From Mycolicibacterium flavescens (GTDB lineage: Bacteria; Actinomycetota; Actinomycetes; Mycobacteriales; Mycobacteriaceae), in NCBI GenBank assembly GCA_900637135.1, contig LR134353.1:248001-312000 (forward strand): DNA of 64,000 nt, written 5' to 3'. This document shows, piece by piece, positions 8,642-16,827 of this stretch (the stretch's first letter is position 1; every line of letters begins with the position of its first letter). Under the pieces are notes generated by a model, which was not told the DNA's origin, made no database searches, and was given only the letters and a program-made list of their open reading frames with translations. A program made the position numbers and the translations under genes.

Positions 8642-9027
8642 CGGAGCGCGGCTTTGTAGTTCTTCTTGGCGGCGCGACGCAGTTGCACCATGCGTGCTGC
8701 CCCCGCCAACGCCGTGATCAGGCCGCCACACACCGCGGCGAACAGAATCGCCACACCCCTCGGCATGAACCAGTTCCAACCGAGGAAGGCGAACTCGGTC
8801 GATTCAGTGTTCTGCGCGATGAATATCAGCAGCAGGATGAGGATGAGGAAGCCTGCGATCACTGCCGACCAGAGCGCGGCCGCGCGGGTGAAATGGACCT
8901 TCTTGACCGACGGTGCGGTGCGATCGGCGATCTCGCCGTCCGTCGGCGGAACCGGCGGCCCGGGATTGGGTGGACCGTAGGGGTCCGGTTCGTTCTGCGC
9001 TGACGGACCGTACGGATCGGTGCTCAT
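8638..9027 (-). CDS. LapA-like (DUF1049) membrane protein
   Basis: A 129-residue protein with a proline-rich cytoplasmic N-terminus (MSTDPYGPSAQNEPDPYGPP), then two transmembrane helices (about residues 48-70 and 85-108) and a short basic tail. The segment IAQNTESTEFAFLGW between the helices is the signature of DUF1049/LapA proteins, which in enterobacteria help lipopolysaccharide assembly; the actinobacterial role is not known. Longer in-frame starts exist upstream, but MSTDP at 9027 gives the usual mycobacterial N-terminus. It overlaps the convergent kinase gene by 4 bp and matches Rv3760 in position. Confidence 0.75.
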   Translation of the reverse strand: MSTDPYGPSAQNEPDPYGPPNPGPPVPPTDGEIADRTAPSVKKVHFTRAAALWSAVIAGFLILILLLIFIAQNTESTEFAFLGWNWFMPRGVAILFAAVCGGLITALAGAARMVQLRRAAKKNYKAALR

Positions 9028-9139
9028 GGGTCCAAGTTTGCCCCTTCCCGGCCCCGACAAACGGCATTTGACGTCGACGGTCGAATCGTGGGCCGGACAA
9101 ACCGCGCGTAGCTGCGGCGATGCCGATACTGTCGAGATC

Positions 9140-10093
9140 ATGACCTCGATGCCGCGACGCCGGCGCCTGCCGTTCGCCGTGGCGGTGATGGTTCTCGCGC
9201 TCCTGATGAGCACGGCCTGTGGCAGCTCGAACCCGCTCGGCGGCGGCGAGATCTCCGGTGACCTCAAGACGATCGCGGTGGGGTCCGCGGACTTCACGGA
9301 GTCCAAGATCATCGCCGAGATCTACGCCCAGGCGCTGGAGGCCAACGGCTTCACCGTGCGACGGCAGTTCGGGATCGGCAGCCGCGAGACCTACATCCCC
9401 GCCGTGCAGGACCACTCGATCGACCTGATCGGTGAGTACACAGGCAACCTCCTGCAGTACTTCGACGAGGACACCACCGCCACCACCCCCGACGCCGTCC
9501 TGCTCGAACTGCTCAAGGTGCTGCCCGGTGACCTGTCGATCCTGTATCCGTCTCCGGCCGAGGACAAGGACACCCTGGCGGTGACCGAGGCGACCGCGCA
9601 GCGGTGGAACCTCAAGACCATCGGCGACCTCGCCGAGCACTCGCCGGAAGTGAAAGTCGGTGGGCCATCGGAGTTTCAGACGCGGGTCACCGGCCTGGTG
9701 GGACTCAAGGAACGGTATGGGCTCGACATCGCACCGGCGAACTTCGTCGCCATCAGCGACGGTGGCGGGCCGGCGACCGTGCAGGCGCTCATCAGCGGGG
9801 CGATCACCGCCGCCAACATCTTCAGCACGTCACCGGCGATCGAGAAGAACAATCTCGTCGTGCTCGAAGACCCCGAGAACGTGTTCCTCGCGGCCAATGT
9901 CGTGCCGCTGGTCGCGTCGCAGAAGATGTCCACCGACCTCAAGACGGTGCTCGACGCGGTCAGTGCGAAGCTGACCACCGAGGCTTTGATCGAGCTCAAC
10001 ACCTCGGTCGAGGGAAACCGCGGCATCGACCCCGACGAAGCGGCGCAGAAGTGGATCGCGGAGAACGGATTCGACAAACCGGTGCAGAAGTGA
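9140..10093 (+). CDS. proX: Glycine betaine/choline-type substrate-binding lipoprotein ProX
   Basis: A 317-residue OpuBC/ProX-type periplasmic-binding lipoprotein. The signal peptide (basic MPRRRR, then a hydrophobic core) ends in a lipobox MSTAC, with the modified cysteine near residue 26. The mature part starts GSADFTESKIIAEIYAQALE and contains DLIGEYTGNLLQYF, diagnostic of the OpuAC/OsmF family that captures quaternary ammonium compatible solutes. It is the first gene of proX-proV-proW-proZ, the genes overlapping or nearly so. An alternative ATG at MPRRRR, three codons in, is possible. Confidence 0.9.
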   Translation: MTSMPRRRRLPFAVAVMVLALLMSTACGSSNPLGGGEISGDLKTIAVGSADFTESKIIAEIYAQALEANGFTVRRQFGIGSRETYIPAVQDHSIDLIGEYTGNLLQYFDEDTTATTPDAVLLELLKVLPGDLSILYPSPAEDKDTLAVTEATAQRWNLKTIGDLAEHSPEVKVGGPSEFQTRVTGLVGLKERYGLDIAPANFVAISDGGGPATVQALISGAITAANIFSTSPAIEKNNLVVLEDPENVFLAANVVPLVASQKMSTDLKTVLDAVSAKLTTEALIELNTSVEGNRGIDPDEAAQKWIAENGFDKPVQK

Positions 10094-11199
10094 TCGAGTT
10101 CTCCAACGTCACCAAGCGTTACCCGGACGGCACCGTCGCGGTCGACGACCTCACCCTCGAGGTGCCCGAGGGAACGTTGACGGTCTTCGTCGGCCCGTCG
10201 GGCTGCGGCAAGACCACGTCCATGCGGATGATCAACCGGATGATCGAGCCCACCTCGGGCACCCTGACCGTCGACGGACGCGACGTCACCAAGGCGGACC
10301 CGGTCAAGCTGAGGCTCGGTATCGGCTATGTGATTCAGAGCGCGGGCCTCATGCCCCACCTACGAGTGGTCGACAACGTCGCCACCGTCCCGGTGTTGCA
10401 GGGTGAATCACGGCGCAGCGCACGGCGATCCGCACTCGAGGTGATGGAACGGGTGGGTCTGGACGTCAAGCTCGCCGACCGCTATCCGGCGCAACTGTCC
10501 GGTGGTCAACAACAGCGTGTCGGGGTGGCGCGCGCGCTGGCCGGCGACCCGCCGATCATGCTGATGGACGAACCGTTCAGCGCCGTCGACCCCGTCGTGC
10601 GAGAGGAGCTGCAGGCCGAGATCGCCCGTCTGCAAAGCGAACTGCGCAAGACCATCGTCTTCGTCACCCACGACATCGACGAGGCGGTCAAGCTCGGCGA
10701 TCGCGTCGCCGTGTTCGGCCGTGGCGGGGTGCTGCAGCAGTACGGTGAGCCGTCGTTCGTCCTGTCCAATCCGGCCAACGAGGAGGTGGCCGCGTTCGTC
10801 GGCGCCGACCGTGGATACCGCGGACTGCAGTTCTTCCACGCGTCGGGCCTGCCACTGCACGACATCGGCCACGTCGACGAAGGCGATGTCGAAGCGCTGG
10901 AGTTGAGGCCCGGTGATTGGCGGCTGGTCACCAAGGACGATCGGAAACCGTTCGCCTGGATCAACGCCGACGGTGTCGCCCTGCGCCGCACCGGAAAGTC
11001 GCTCTACGACAGCACGATCGCCGGTGGTTCACTGTTTCGGCCCGACGGGACGCTGCGCAACGCGCTCGACGCCGCGCTGTCCTCGCCGAGCGGGATGGGG
11101 GTCGCCGTCGACGACGACGGCCGGCTGATCGGCGGGGTGAAGGCCGACGACGTGCTGGCCGAACTCGACAAGCAACGCCGGGTCCCGGAGCTGGGCTAG
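10090..11199 (+). CDS. proV: Compatible-solute ABC transporter ATP-binding protein ProV
   Basis: A 369-residue ABC ATPase. Walker A is GPSGCGKTTS near residue 39, the signature is LSGGQQQRVGVARAL, Walker B is PIMLMDEPF, and the H-loop is FVTHDIDEA. The C-terminal 110 residues form a degenerate CBS-like regulatory region ending in a DDDGRLIGGVKADDVL-like segment, as in OpuA/OpuC ATPases, where it senses ionic strength or nucleotides. The GTG start at 10090 overlaps the proX stop (GTGA), indicating coupled translation. It energises import by the ProW and ProZ permeases. Confidence 0.9.
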   Translation: MIEFSNVTKRYPDGTVAVDDLTLEVPEGTLTVFVGPSGCGKTTSMRMINRMIEPTSGTLTVDGRDVTKADPVKLRLGIGYVIQSAGLMPHLRVVDNVATVPVLQGESRRSARRSALEVMERVGLDVKLADRYPAQLSGGQQQRVGVARALAGDPPIMLMDEPFSAVDPVVREELQAEIARLQSELRKTIVFVTHDIDEAVKLGDRVAVFGRGGVLQQYGEPSFVLSNPANEEVAAFVGADRGYRGLQFFHASGLPLHDIGHVDEGDVEALELRPGDWRLVTKDDRKPFAWINADGVALRRTGKSLYDSTIAGGSLFRPDGTLRNALDAALSSPSGMGVAVDDDGRLIGGVKADDVLAELDKQRRVPELG

Positions 11200-11202
11200 C
11201 GG

Positions 11203-11877
11203 ATGCGCTATCTGCTCACGCACCTCGACGACTTGTGGGCACTGACGGTGATCCATTTGCGCCTTTCGCTGATTCCGATCGTGCTCGGCCTGATCATCGC
11301 CGTACCGGTGGGTGCTGCGATCCAGCGCACCACCACGGCGCGGCGCCTGACCACGATCACCGCCAGCATCGTCTTCACCATCCCGTCGCTGGCGCTGTTC
11401 GTCGTCCTGCCCCTGATCATCCCCACACGCATCCTCGACGAGGCGAACGTGATCGTGGCGCTGACGCTCTACACCGTGGCCCTGCTGGTGCGGGCGGTGC
11501 CGGAGGCGCTGGACGCGGTGTCGCCGACGGTGCGCGACGCAGCGACGGCGGTCGGATACCGGCCCCTGACGCGGATGGTGAAAGTCGAACTGCCGCTGGC
11601 GGTTCCGGTCCTGATCGCCAGTTTGCGCGTGGTCGCGGTCACCAACATCTCGATGGTCGCGGTCGGATCGGTGATCGGCATCGGCGGGCTGGGCACCTGG
11701 TTCACCGAGGGCTACCAGGCGAATAAGAGCGATCAGATCATCGCCGGCATCATCGCGATCTTCGTGCTCGCGATCGTCATCGACACCCTGATCATGCTGG
11801 TCGGAAAGGCGCTCACACCGTGGACGCGCGCGACCCGCGGGGTGCCGGTGTGGCGCAGGCTCAAGGCGGCGTCGTGA
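11203..11877 (+). CDS. proW: Compatible-solute ABC transporter permease ProW
   Basis: A 224-residue inner-membrane permease with five to six predicted transmembrane helices. The EAA-type coupling loop is AATAVGYRPLTRMVKVELPLA (about residues 113-133), which docks on ProV. The following VTNISMVAVGSVIGIGGLGTWFTEG segment is typical of OpuBB/OpuBD permeases. The ATG at 11203 is 3 bp after the proV stop. It pairs with the ProZ permease encoded next. Confidence 0.88.
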   Translation: MRYLLTHLDDLWALTVIHLRLSLIPIVLGLIIAVPVGAAIQRTTTARRLTTITASIVFTIPSLALFVVLPLIIPTRILDEANVIVALTLYTVALLVRAVPEALDAVSPTVRDAATAVGYRPLTRMVKVELPLAVPVLIASLRVVAVTNISMVAVGSVIGIGGLGTWFTEGYQANKSDQIIAGIIAIFVLAIVIDTLIMLVGKALTPWTRATRGVPVWRRLKAAS

Positions 11878-12695
11878 CGGGTCCGATGGGGTTTTTGCAG
11901 GAGGCGCTGTCCTACCTGTTCACCGCGGCCAACTGGAGTGGGCCCGCCGGGTTGCTCGCCCGCACCGTCGAGCACCTCGAGTACACGGTGCTCGCGCTGT
12001 TCTTCTCGGCGCTCATCGCCATTCCGGTCGGGATGCTGATCGGACACACCGGGCGGGGGACATTCATCGTCGTCACCGGTGTCAACGCACTGCGCGCGCT
12101 GCCGACGCTGGGTGTGCTGCTGCTCGGTGTGCTGCTGTGGGGACTCGGGCTGGTACCGCCGACCGTTGCGCTGATGCTGCTGGGCATTCCGCCGCTGCAG
12201 GCGGGCACGTATGCAGGCATCGCCAACGTGGACCCCACCGTCGTCGACGCCGCCCGCTCCATGGGCATGACCGAACGGCGCATCCTGCTGCGCGTGGAGA
12301 CGCCGATCGCGATGCCGTTGATCCTGGGCGGGCTGCGGACCGCCACGCTGCAGATCGTGGCCACCGCGACCGTCGCCGCATACGCCAGTCTCGGCGGGCT
12401 GGGCCGCTACCTGATCGACGGCATCAAGGTGCGCGAGTTCCATCTGGCCTTGGTCGGCGCGCTGATGGTGACGGCGCTGGCGTTGTTGCTCGATGCCGCG
12501 CTCGCGTTCGCGGTGTGGGCGTCGGTGCCGGGAACCGGGCGCCTGCGAAGTGGGCGGCGCATGCCCCAGCCGTTTCTCGGCGACGAAGTCGTTCTCGAAT
12601 CCCGTCCCCGCGCAACATCACAGCGCGGCCCAAAAAGCAAAGACCCAGCACGTTACGAACGAGGGACGGTTCGCATACGGTATAGGGGTGAGTGA
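11874..12695 (+). CDS. proZ: Compatible-solute ABC transporter permease ProZ with C-terminal tail
   Basis: A 273-residue permease. After the helices comes an EAA loop, DAARSMGMTERRILLRVETPIA (near residues 122-143), then ATLQIVATATVAAYASLGGLGRYL, as in OpuBB/OpuBD. The GTG at 11874 overlaps the proW stop (GTGA); an upstream ATG at 11820 lies inside proW and is rejected. The last 45 residues are hydrophilic and basic, beyond the usual end of the family, and the stop lies 8 bp inside the next gene, so the tail may be read-through into former intergenic DNA. Confidence 0.85.
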   Translation: MTGPMGFLQEALSYLFTAANWSGPAGLLARTVEHLEYTVLALFFSALIAIPVGMLIGHTGRGTFIVVTGVNALRALPTLGVLLLGVLLWGLGLVPPTVALMLLGIPPLQAGTYAGIANVDPTVVDAARSMGMTERRILLRVETPIAMPLILGGLRTATLQIVATATVAAYASLGGLGRYLIDGIKVREFHLALVGALMVTALALLLDAALAFAVWASVPGTGRLRSGRRMPQPFLGDEVVLESRPRATSQRGPKSKDPARYERGTVRIRYRGE

Positions 12696-13278
12696 AGCAG
12701 GCGGCTCCGAGAAGACATGGCCGGCGATCCTGACGTGGCGGGCGCACGACATCCCTCGAATGGAATCGGTCCGGGTGCATGTGTCGGGCAACCGCATCAA
12801 GGCCTACGGCAGGATCGTGGCCGCCGCTACACCCTTTCACCCGGCGTTCTCCGCTTCCTACGACTTGGTGACGGACGAGGCCGGCGGTACCAAACGGCTG
12901 TCCATGACCGTCACACTCGCCGAGCGCGAGCGGCAACTCTCGATCGCCCGCGACGAAGAGAACATGTGGCTGGTTCAGCAGCACACCGGGGAGACCCGTC
13001 GCGCCGCGTACGACGGCGCGCTGGACGTCGACGTCATCTTCAGCCCGTTCTTCAACGCCCTGCCGATCCGGCGTACCGGGCTGTATCAGCGGACCGATTC
13101 CATCAGCTGCCCGGTGGTGTACGTGCGACTGCCGGAACTGTCGGTGGAGACGGCGGTGATCAGCTACAGCAGCGCCGAAGACGGAATCAAGCTGCACTCG
13201 CCCGTCGCCGACACCACGATCAGCGTCGACTCGGACGGGTTCATCCTCGATTATCCAGGGTTGGCAGAGCGGATCTGA
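12688..13278 (+). CDS. Putative glycolipid-binding family protein (Rv3755c-like)
   Basis: A 196-residue cytoplasmic beta-rich protein resembling the putative glycolipid-binding family (DUF1089): [20 protein letters not shown] at the N-terminus, ASYDLVTDE, and [11 protein letters not shown] in the middle. Function is unproven. The GTG at 12688 is preceded by TACGGT (12676-12681, fitting TANNNT) six bases upstream, so the message may be leaderless. The 3' end overlaps the convergent tyrA gene by 38 bp. Confidence 0.75.
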   Translation: MSEAGGSEKTWPAILTWRAHDIPRMESVRVHVSGNRIKAYGRIVAAATPFHPAFSASYDLVTDEAGGTKRLSMTVTLAERERQLSIARDEENMWLVQQHTGETRRAAYDGALDVDVIFSPFFNALPIRRTGLYQRTDSISCPVVYVRLPELSVETAVISYSSAEDGIKLHSPVADTTISVDSDGFILDYPGLAERI

Positions 13279-14200
13279 TCACCCCGCCTGCGCGGCCCGC
13301 AGCGGCCAGTTCCTCGCGCCACTGCTCTTCGCCGACGACGATCGTGACGATCCCCGTCCTGTCGAAGTTGTCATAGCGAATCCGGGCGGCGTGCCCGGAG
13401 TCGACGAGTTCGGTCAGCGGTCTGCGCGCGGCGAGCGCGTCGCGGGCGTCGGTGAGCAGTTCCAGCGTGCGGTCCAACACCGGCAGCAGTTCGTCGGCGT
13501 TGGCCTCGCACATCGCCCGCACCATATCCGGCGCGGTGGCGGCGACGCGGGTGCCGTCGCGGAACGAACCGGCCGCCAGCGCGAACGCCAGCGGCACCTC
13601 ACCGGCGGTGGCGGCGAGTGCCTCGGCCAGCAGGTGGGGCAGATGAGAGATCGTCGCGGCGGCCGCGTCGTGTTCATCGGAGCGGGCGGGGACGACGACC
13701 GCGCCGCAGTCCAGCGCCAGGTTCATCACCAGCGTCCAGATATGCGGGTCGACGTGATCGTCGACGCAGACGACCCACGGAGCGTCGACGAACAACCGGG
13801 CGTCGCCCGCCGCCCAACCCGAGTGCGCGGTGCCCGCCATCGGGTGCCCGCCGACGAATCGCTCGAGCAGGCCGTATGTCTGGACCTCTTGCAGCACAGC
13901 GGTTTTCACGCTTGTCACATCGGTCAGCGGACAGTCCGGGGCGGTGTCGCGAATGTGGCCCAGCATCTGGCCCAGGGCGGGCACCGGCACCGCCAACACG
14001 ATCAGCGCGTTGTCGGCCGCCGCCCGCTTCAGCACGGCGTCAAGGTCCTCGCCTGCGTCGAACCCGTCGGCGGTCGCGGCCTGGACGCCTTCCAGAGACC
14101 GGTTGTAACCGAACACCTCGCGTCCGGCGGCCGCAGCTGCGCGCATGACCGAGCCACCGATCAGCCCGAGGCCGAGCACGCAAACCGGGGTGTTGGTCAC
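13241..14200 (-). CDS. tyrA: Prephenate dehydrogenase TyrA
   Basis: A 319-residue prephenate dehydrogenase, which oxidatively decarboxylates prephenate to 4-hydroxyphenylpyruvate in tyrosine synthesis. The NAD motif is [17 protein letters not shown] at the N-terminus, and the conserved substrate-binding segments are [10 protein letters not shown] and [13 protein letters not shown] (near residues 117-129), whose histidine is catalytic in the family. [12 protein letters not shown] follows in the helical domain. There is no obvious ACT domain. It starts with GTG at 14200. The product can be transaminated by an aromatic aminotransferase such as HisC2, also in this window. Confidence 0.92.
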   Translation of the reverse strand: MTNTPVCVLGLGLIGGSVMRAAAAAGREVFGYNRSLEGVQAATADGFDAGEDLDAVLKRAAADNALIVLAVPVPALGQMLGHIRDTAPDCPLTDVTSVKTAVLQEVQTYGLLERFVGGHPMAGTAHSGWAAGDARLFVDAPWVVCVDDHVDPHIWTLVMNLALDCGAVVVPARSDEHDAAAATISHLPHLLAEALAATAGEVPLAFALAAGSFRDGTRVAATAPDMVRAMCEANADELLPVLDRTLELLTDARDALAARRPLTELVDSGHAARIRYDNFDRTGIVTIVVGEEQWREELAAAGRAGGVIRSALPTLDNRG

Positions 14201-14324
14201 CCGTCAAGGTTGGCATATCGAGCGCCGTCGACCACGTCGGGATCGGCGTCGATACTGGAAAAGGGGGGTGCGGACGCGTTAAGGACATGGAAAAGGGCAT
14301 GGTCGACGACTACCGTAGGCCGAC

Positions 14325-14846
14325 ATGGGAGCACAGCGTGCACAGGCGCGGGAGCAGTCCACGGACACTCCCGACGGCTTCGGCGTTGCTGTCGTCCGTG
14401 AGGACGGCAAGTGGCGATGCGCGCCGATGCGCGAAGCGGCCCTGACTAGCCTCACCGACGCCGAGCGGGAACTACGCGAAATCCGCAGCGCGGGAGCGGT
14501 GTTCGGGCTGCTGGACATCGACGACGAGTTCTTCGTCATCGTGCGCCCCGCCCCCTCTGGCGCGCGGCTGTTCCTGTCGGATGCCACCGCCGCCCTGGAC
14601 TACGACATCGCCGCCGAAGCCTTGGAGATGCTCGACGCCGACATCGAGCCCGAGGAGCTCGAGGAGGCCGAACCGTTCGAGGAGGGCGACCTGGGTCTGC
14701 TCTCGGACATCGGCCTGCCCGAGGCCGTGCTCGGCGTCATCCTCGACGAGTCCGACCTCTACGCCGACGAACAGCTGGGCCGGATCGCGCGCGAGATGGG
14801 CTTCGCCGACGAGTTGTCGGCAGTACTCGACCGTATGGGCCGGTGA
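14325..14846 (+). CDS. tRNA adenosine deaminase-associated protein
   Basis: A 173-residue acidic protein regularly encoded just upstream of tadA in actinobacteria (Rv3753c type). Seen in the sequence: DGFGVAVVREDGKWRCAPM, a beta-rich middle (FGLLDIDDEFFVIVRP) and a strongly acidic stretch (DADIEPEELEEAEPFEEGD, residues 105-123). No catalytic motif is visible. Its GTGA overlap with tadA supports a functional link, but no biochemical role is established. Confidence 0.8.
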   Translation: MGAQRAQAREQSTDTPDGFGVAVVREDGKWRCAPMREAALTSLTDAERELREIRSAGAVFGLLDIDDEFFVIVRPAPSGARLFLSDATAALDYDIAAEALEMLDADIEPEELEEAEPFEEGDLGLLSDIGLPEAVLGVILDESDLYADEQLGRIAREMGFADELSAVLDRMGR

Positions 14847-15304
14847 TCGCGCAGCCCGACGACGAGGCACTGATCCGCGCCGCCCTCGAAGCTGCACGTA
14901 GCGCCGGTCCGCGCGACGTGCCGATCGGGGCGGTCGTCGTCTCAGCCGACGGCACCGAGTTGGCGCGCGCCGCCAATGAGCGCGAAGCCCTCGGCGATCC
15001 CACCGCGCACGCCGAGATCCTCGCGATCCGGGCCGCCGCGGCGGTGCTCGGCGACAGCTGGCGGTTGGAGGGCACCACGCTGGCGGTCACCGTCGAACCC
15101 TGCACTATGTGCGCGGGCGCGCTGGTGATGGCGCGCGTGGCGCGGGTGGTGTTCGGCGCCTGGGAGCCCAAGACCGGGGCCGTCGGGTCGTTATGGGATG
15201 TGGTGCGCGACCGGCGGCTGACCCACCGACCGCAGGTGCGCGGCGGCGTGCTGGCCGACGAATGCGCGGCGCCGCTGGAGGCGTTCTTCTCCCGGCAGCG
15301 TTGA
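14843..15304 (+). CDS. tadA: tRNA-specific adenosine deaminase TadA
   Basis: A 153-residue zinc deaminase that converts A34 to inosine in tRNA-Arg(ACG); the substrate tRNA gene is at 2538. The zinc and catalytic motifs are THAEI (HAE, near residue 55) and EPCTMCAGAL (PCxxC, near residues 85-93). VPIGAVVV precedes them, as in the family. It starts with GTG at 14843, overlapping the upstream partner gene by 4 bp. Length is normal for TadA. Confidence 0.92.
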   Translation: MIAQPDDEALIRAALEAARSAGPRDVPIGAVVVSADGTELARAANEREALGDPTAHAEILAIRAAAAVLGDSWRLEGTTLAVTVEPCTMCAGALVMARVARVVFGAWEPKTGAVGSLWDVVRDRRLTHRPQVRGGVLADECAAPLEAFFSRQR

Positions 15305-15314
15305 CGCCTGTGTC

Positions 15315-15378
15315 TCGCGAGACGTACACCAGGGTCCCGGTCGGCCCGTGGTTCACGACCCTGGTGTAGCTCTCGCGA
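15315..15378. repeat. Palindromic intergenic repeat, family A copy 2
   Basis: Two 22-bp arms, 15315-15336 and 15357-15378, are complementary at 20 of 22 positions around a 20-bp loop; each arm contains TACACCAGGGTC or its complement. The first 20 bases of the left arm match 725-744 exactly. It lies 10 bp after the tadA stop and 62 bp before tRNA-Ser, a position suited to transcription termination, though no T-run follows. Confidence 0.8.
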
Positions 15379-15440
15379 ACAGAAACAACTGCCCGACAGC
15401 GATTGGAGTAGACCGGTGTGCGCCCGGTAAGCTGCCACAC

Positions 15441-15531
15441 GGTGGCGTGTCCGAGCGGCCTAAGGAGCACGCCTCGAAAGCGTGTGACGGGTAACCCCCG
15501 TCCGAGGGTTCAAATCCCTCCGCCACCGCCA
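15441..15531 (+). tRNA. tRNA-Ser(CGA)
   Basis: Acceptor stem GGTGGCG/CGCCACC (15441-15447 with 15521-15527), discriminator G and encoded CCA at 15529-15531. The anticodon loop CTCGAAA gives CGA, reading UCG serine codons. The long variable arm (about 15483-15503) confirms class II. It marks the change from core genes to a more variable region; no integrase or attachment-site duplication is seen next to it. Confidence 0.96.
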
Positions 15532-15615
15532 CAACGATTCAGGCACTATTGTCAGAATCCGTCACTGAAGCAGAGGTCGAGGCGACCGCGGTGACCAACC
15601 CGAGAGAATTGGTAT

Positions 15616-16827
15616 ATGCGCGCGCTTCATGACCAGGACCCCTGGGCCTCGGCCGGGGGTGGTGCTGGGCTGCGCCCGTTCTCGGTGCTGCTCGTCGAGG
15701 ACGACCGCGGCGACGCCATCCTGGTCGAGGAGTTGATCGCCGACGCCGACTCCAACATCAACGTCGTGTGGGCGCCGTCCATGGAGGATGCCGAACAGCA
15801 TCTGGAGGTTTCCCGCCCGGACTGCGTGCTGCTGGATCTGAACCTTCCGGACGCCGACGGCATCAAGGCCCTCGACCGCGTCGCCAGGCGCGACATCACC
15901 ATGCCGATCGTCGTGTTGACCGGTCTCAACGACGAGCACTTCGGCATCTCGGCCGTCGCTGCCGGCGCCCAGGACTACCTCGTCAAGGGTCGCGTCGAAC
16001 CGGAGACGCTGCGCCGCGCCCTGCTCTACGCCGTGGAACGCAAACGCGCCGAGCTGACGTCGGTGGAACTGCACGCCAGCGAGCTGCGCGCGATGGAGAA
16101 CGCCCGCCTCGAGCGTGGCCTGCTGCCGTCCCCGCTGCTCCTCGATCAACCCGGAATCGACATCGTCGCCGAGTACCGCCCCAGTCGTCAGCACGCACTG
16201 CTCGGCGGCGACTTCTACGACTTCGTGCAGACCCCCGACCGCACCCTGCACGTCATGGTCGGTGACGTGGCCGGCCACGGACCCGACGAGGCCGCGCTGG
16301 GCGTGGCGTTGAGGATCGGCTGGCGCGCACTGACGTTCGCCGGCTTGCGCGGCAACGAACGCATGCGCCAGTTGGAACGGATTTTGAGCACCGAACGCCC
16401 GGGGTCGAGCATCTTTGCGACGGTGCTCAGCGTTGCGATGTCCACCGACAACCTCAGCTTCAACGTCGTGTCCGCCGGTCATCCCGGCATGCTGCTGCAC
16501 GGGGACAACACCGTGGAGTGGCTGGAACCGGAGGTCGGCCCGGCGCTCGGCCTGTACGGACTCGAGTGGCCGCTGAACCTTTTTGAACTGCCCCCAGGGT
16601 ACGGCTTGGTGCTGTTGACCGATGGCTTGTTCGAGGGTCGCTCCGGTCGCGGAACCGAACGCCTCGGCGAGGCGGGCCTGCTCGAAGTCGCCAGGGGCTA
16701 CGCGCACCTGCCCGGTCGCGAGTTCGTCACCGCGCTGATCGACGACGTGGAGCGCCGCGCGCAGTCGGTGGGCGGTATCAGCGACGACATCGCGGTGGTG
16801 CGGGTGGAGCGGACGATCACCGGATGA
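15616..16827 (+). CDS. Response regulator fused to a PPM (RsbU/SpoIIE-type) phosphatase
   Basis: A 403-residue fusion. The N-terminal receiver domain (about 21-145) has the acidic pocket VEDDRGD, phospho-acceptor Asp74 in LLDLNLPDADG, T of VVLTG and K of YLVKGR. A short coiled linker leads to a PPM serine phosphatase (about 180-400) with metal-binding GGDFYDF, GDVAGHGPDEA, VSAGHPG, LLTDGLFEGR and GISDDIAVVRV. Such proteins dephosphorylate anti-anti-sigma factors in response to a histidine kinase. The next gene encodes such a kinase (4 bp overlap), and a switch-type ATPase lies 2 kb downstream. Confidence 0.88.
   Translation: MRALHDQDPWASAGGGAGLRPFSVLLVEDDRGDAILVEELIADADSNINVVWAPSMEDAEQHLEVSRPDCVLLDLNLPDADGIKALDRVARRDITMPIVVLTGLNDEHFGISAVAAGAQDYLVKGRVEPETLRRALLYAVERKRAELTSVELHASELRAMENARLERGLLPSPLLLDQPGIDIVAEYRPSRQHALLGGDFYDFVQTPDRTLHVMVGDVAGHGPDEAALGVALRIGWRALTFAGLRGNERMRQLERILSTERPGSSIFATVLSVAMSTDNLSFNVVSAGHPGMLLHGDNTVEWLEPEVGPALGLYGLEWPLNLFELPPGYGLVLLTDGLFEGRSGRGTERLGEAGLLEVARGYAHLPGREFVTALIDDVERRAQSVGGISDDIAVVRVERTITG

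Noticed and set aside
15441..15531. tRNA-Ser(CGA) as the attachment site of a genomic island
   Set aside because: The gene borders a more variable region, but no integrase, no duplicated 3' end of the tRNA and no shift in base composition could be recognised within the window.
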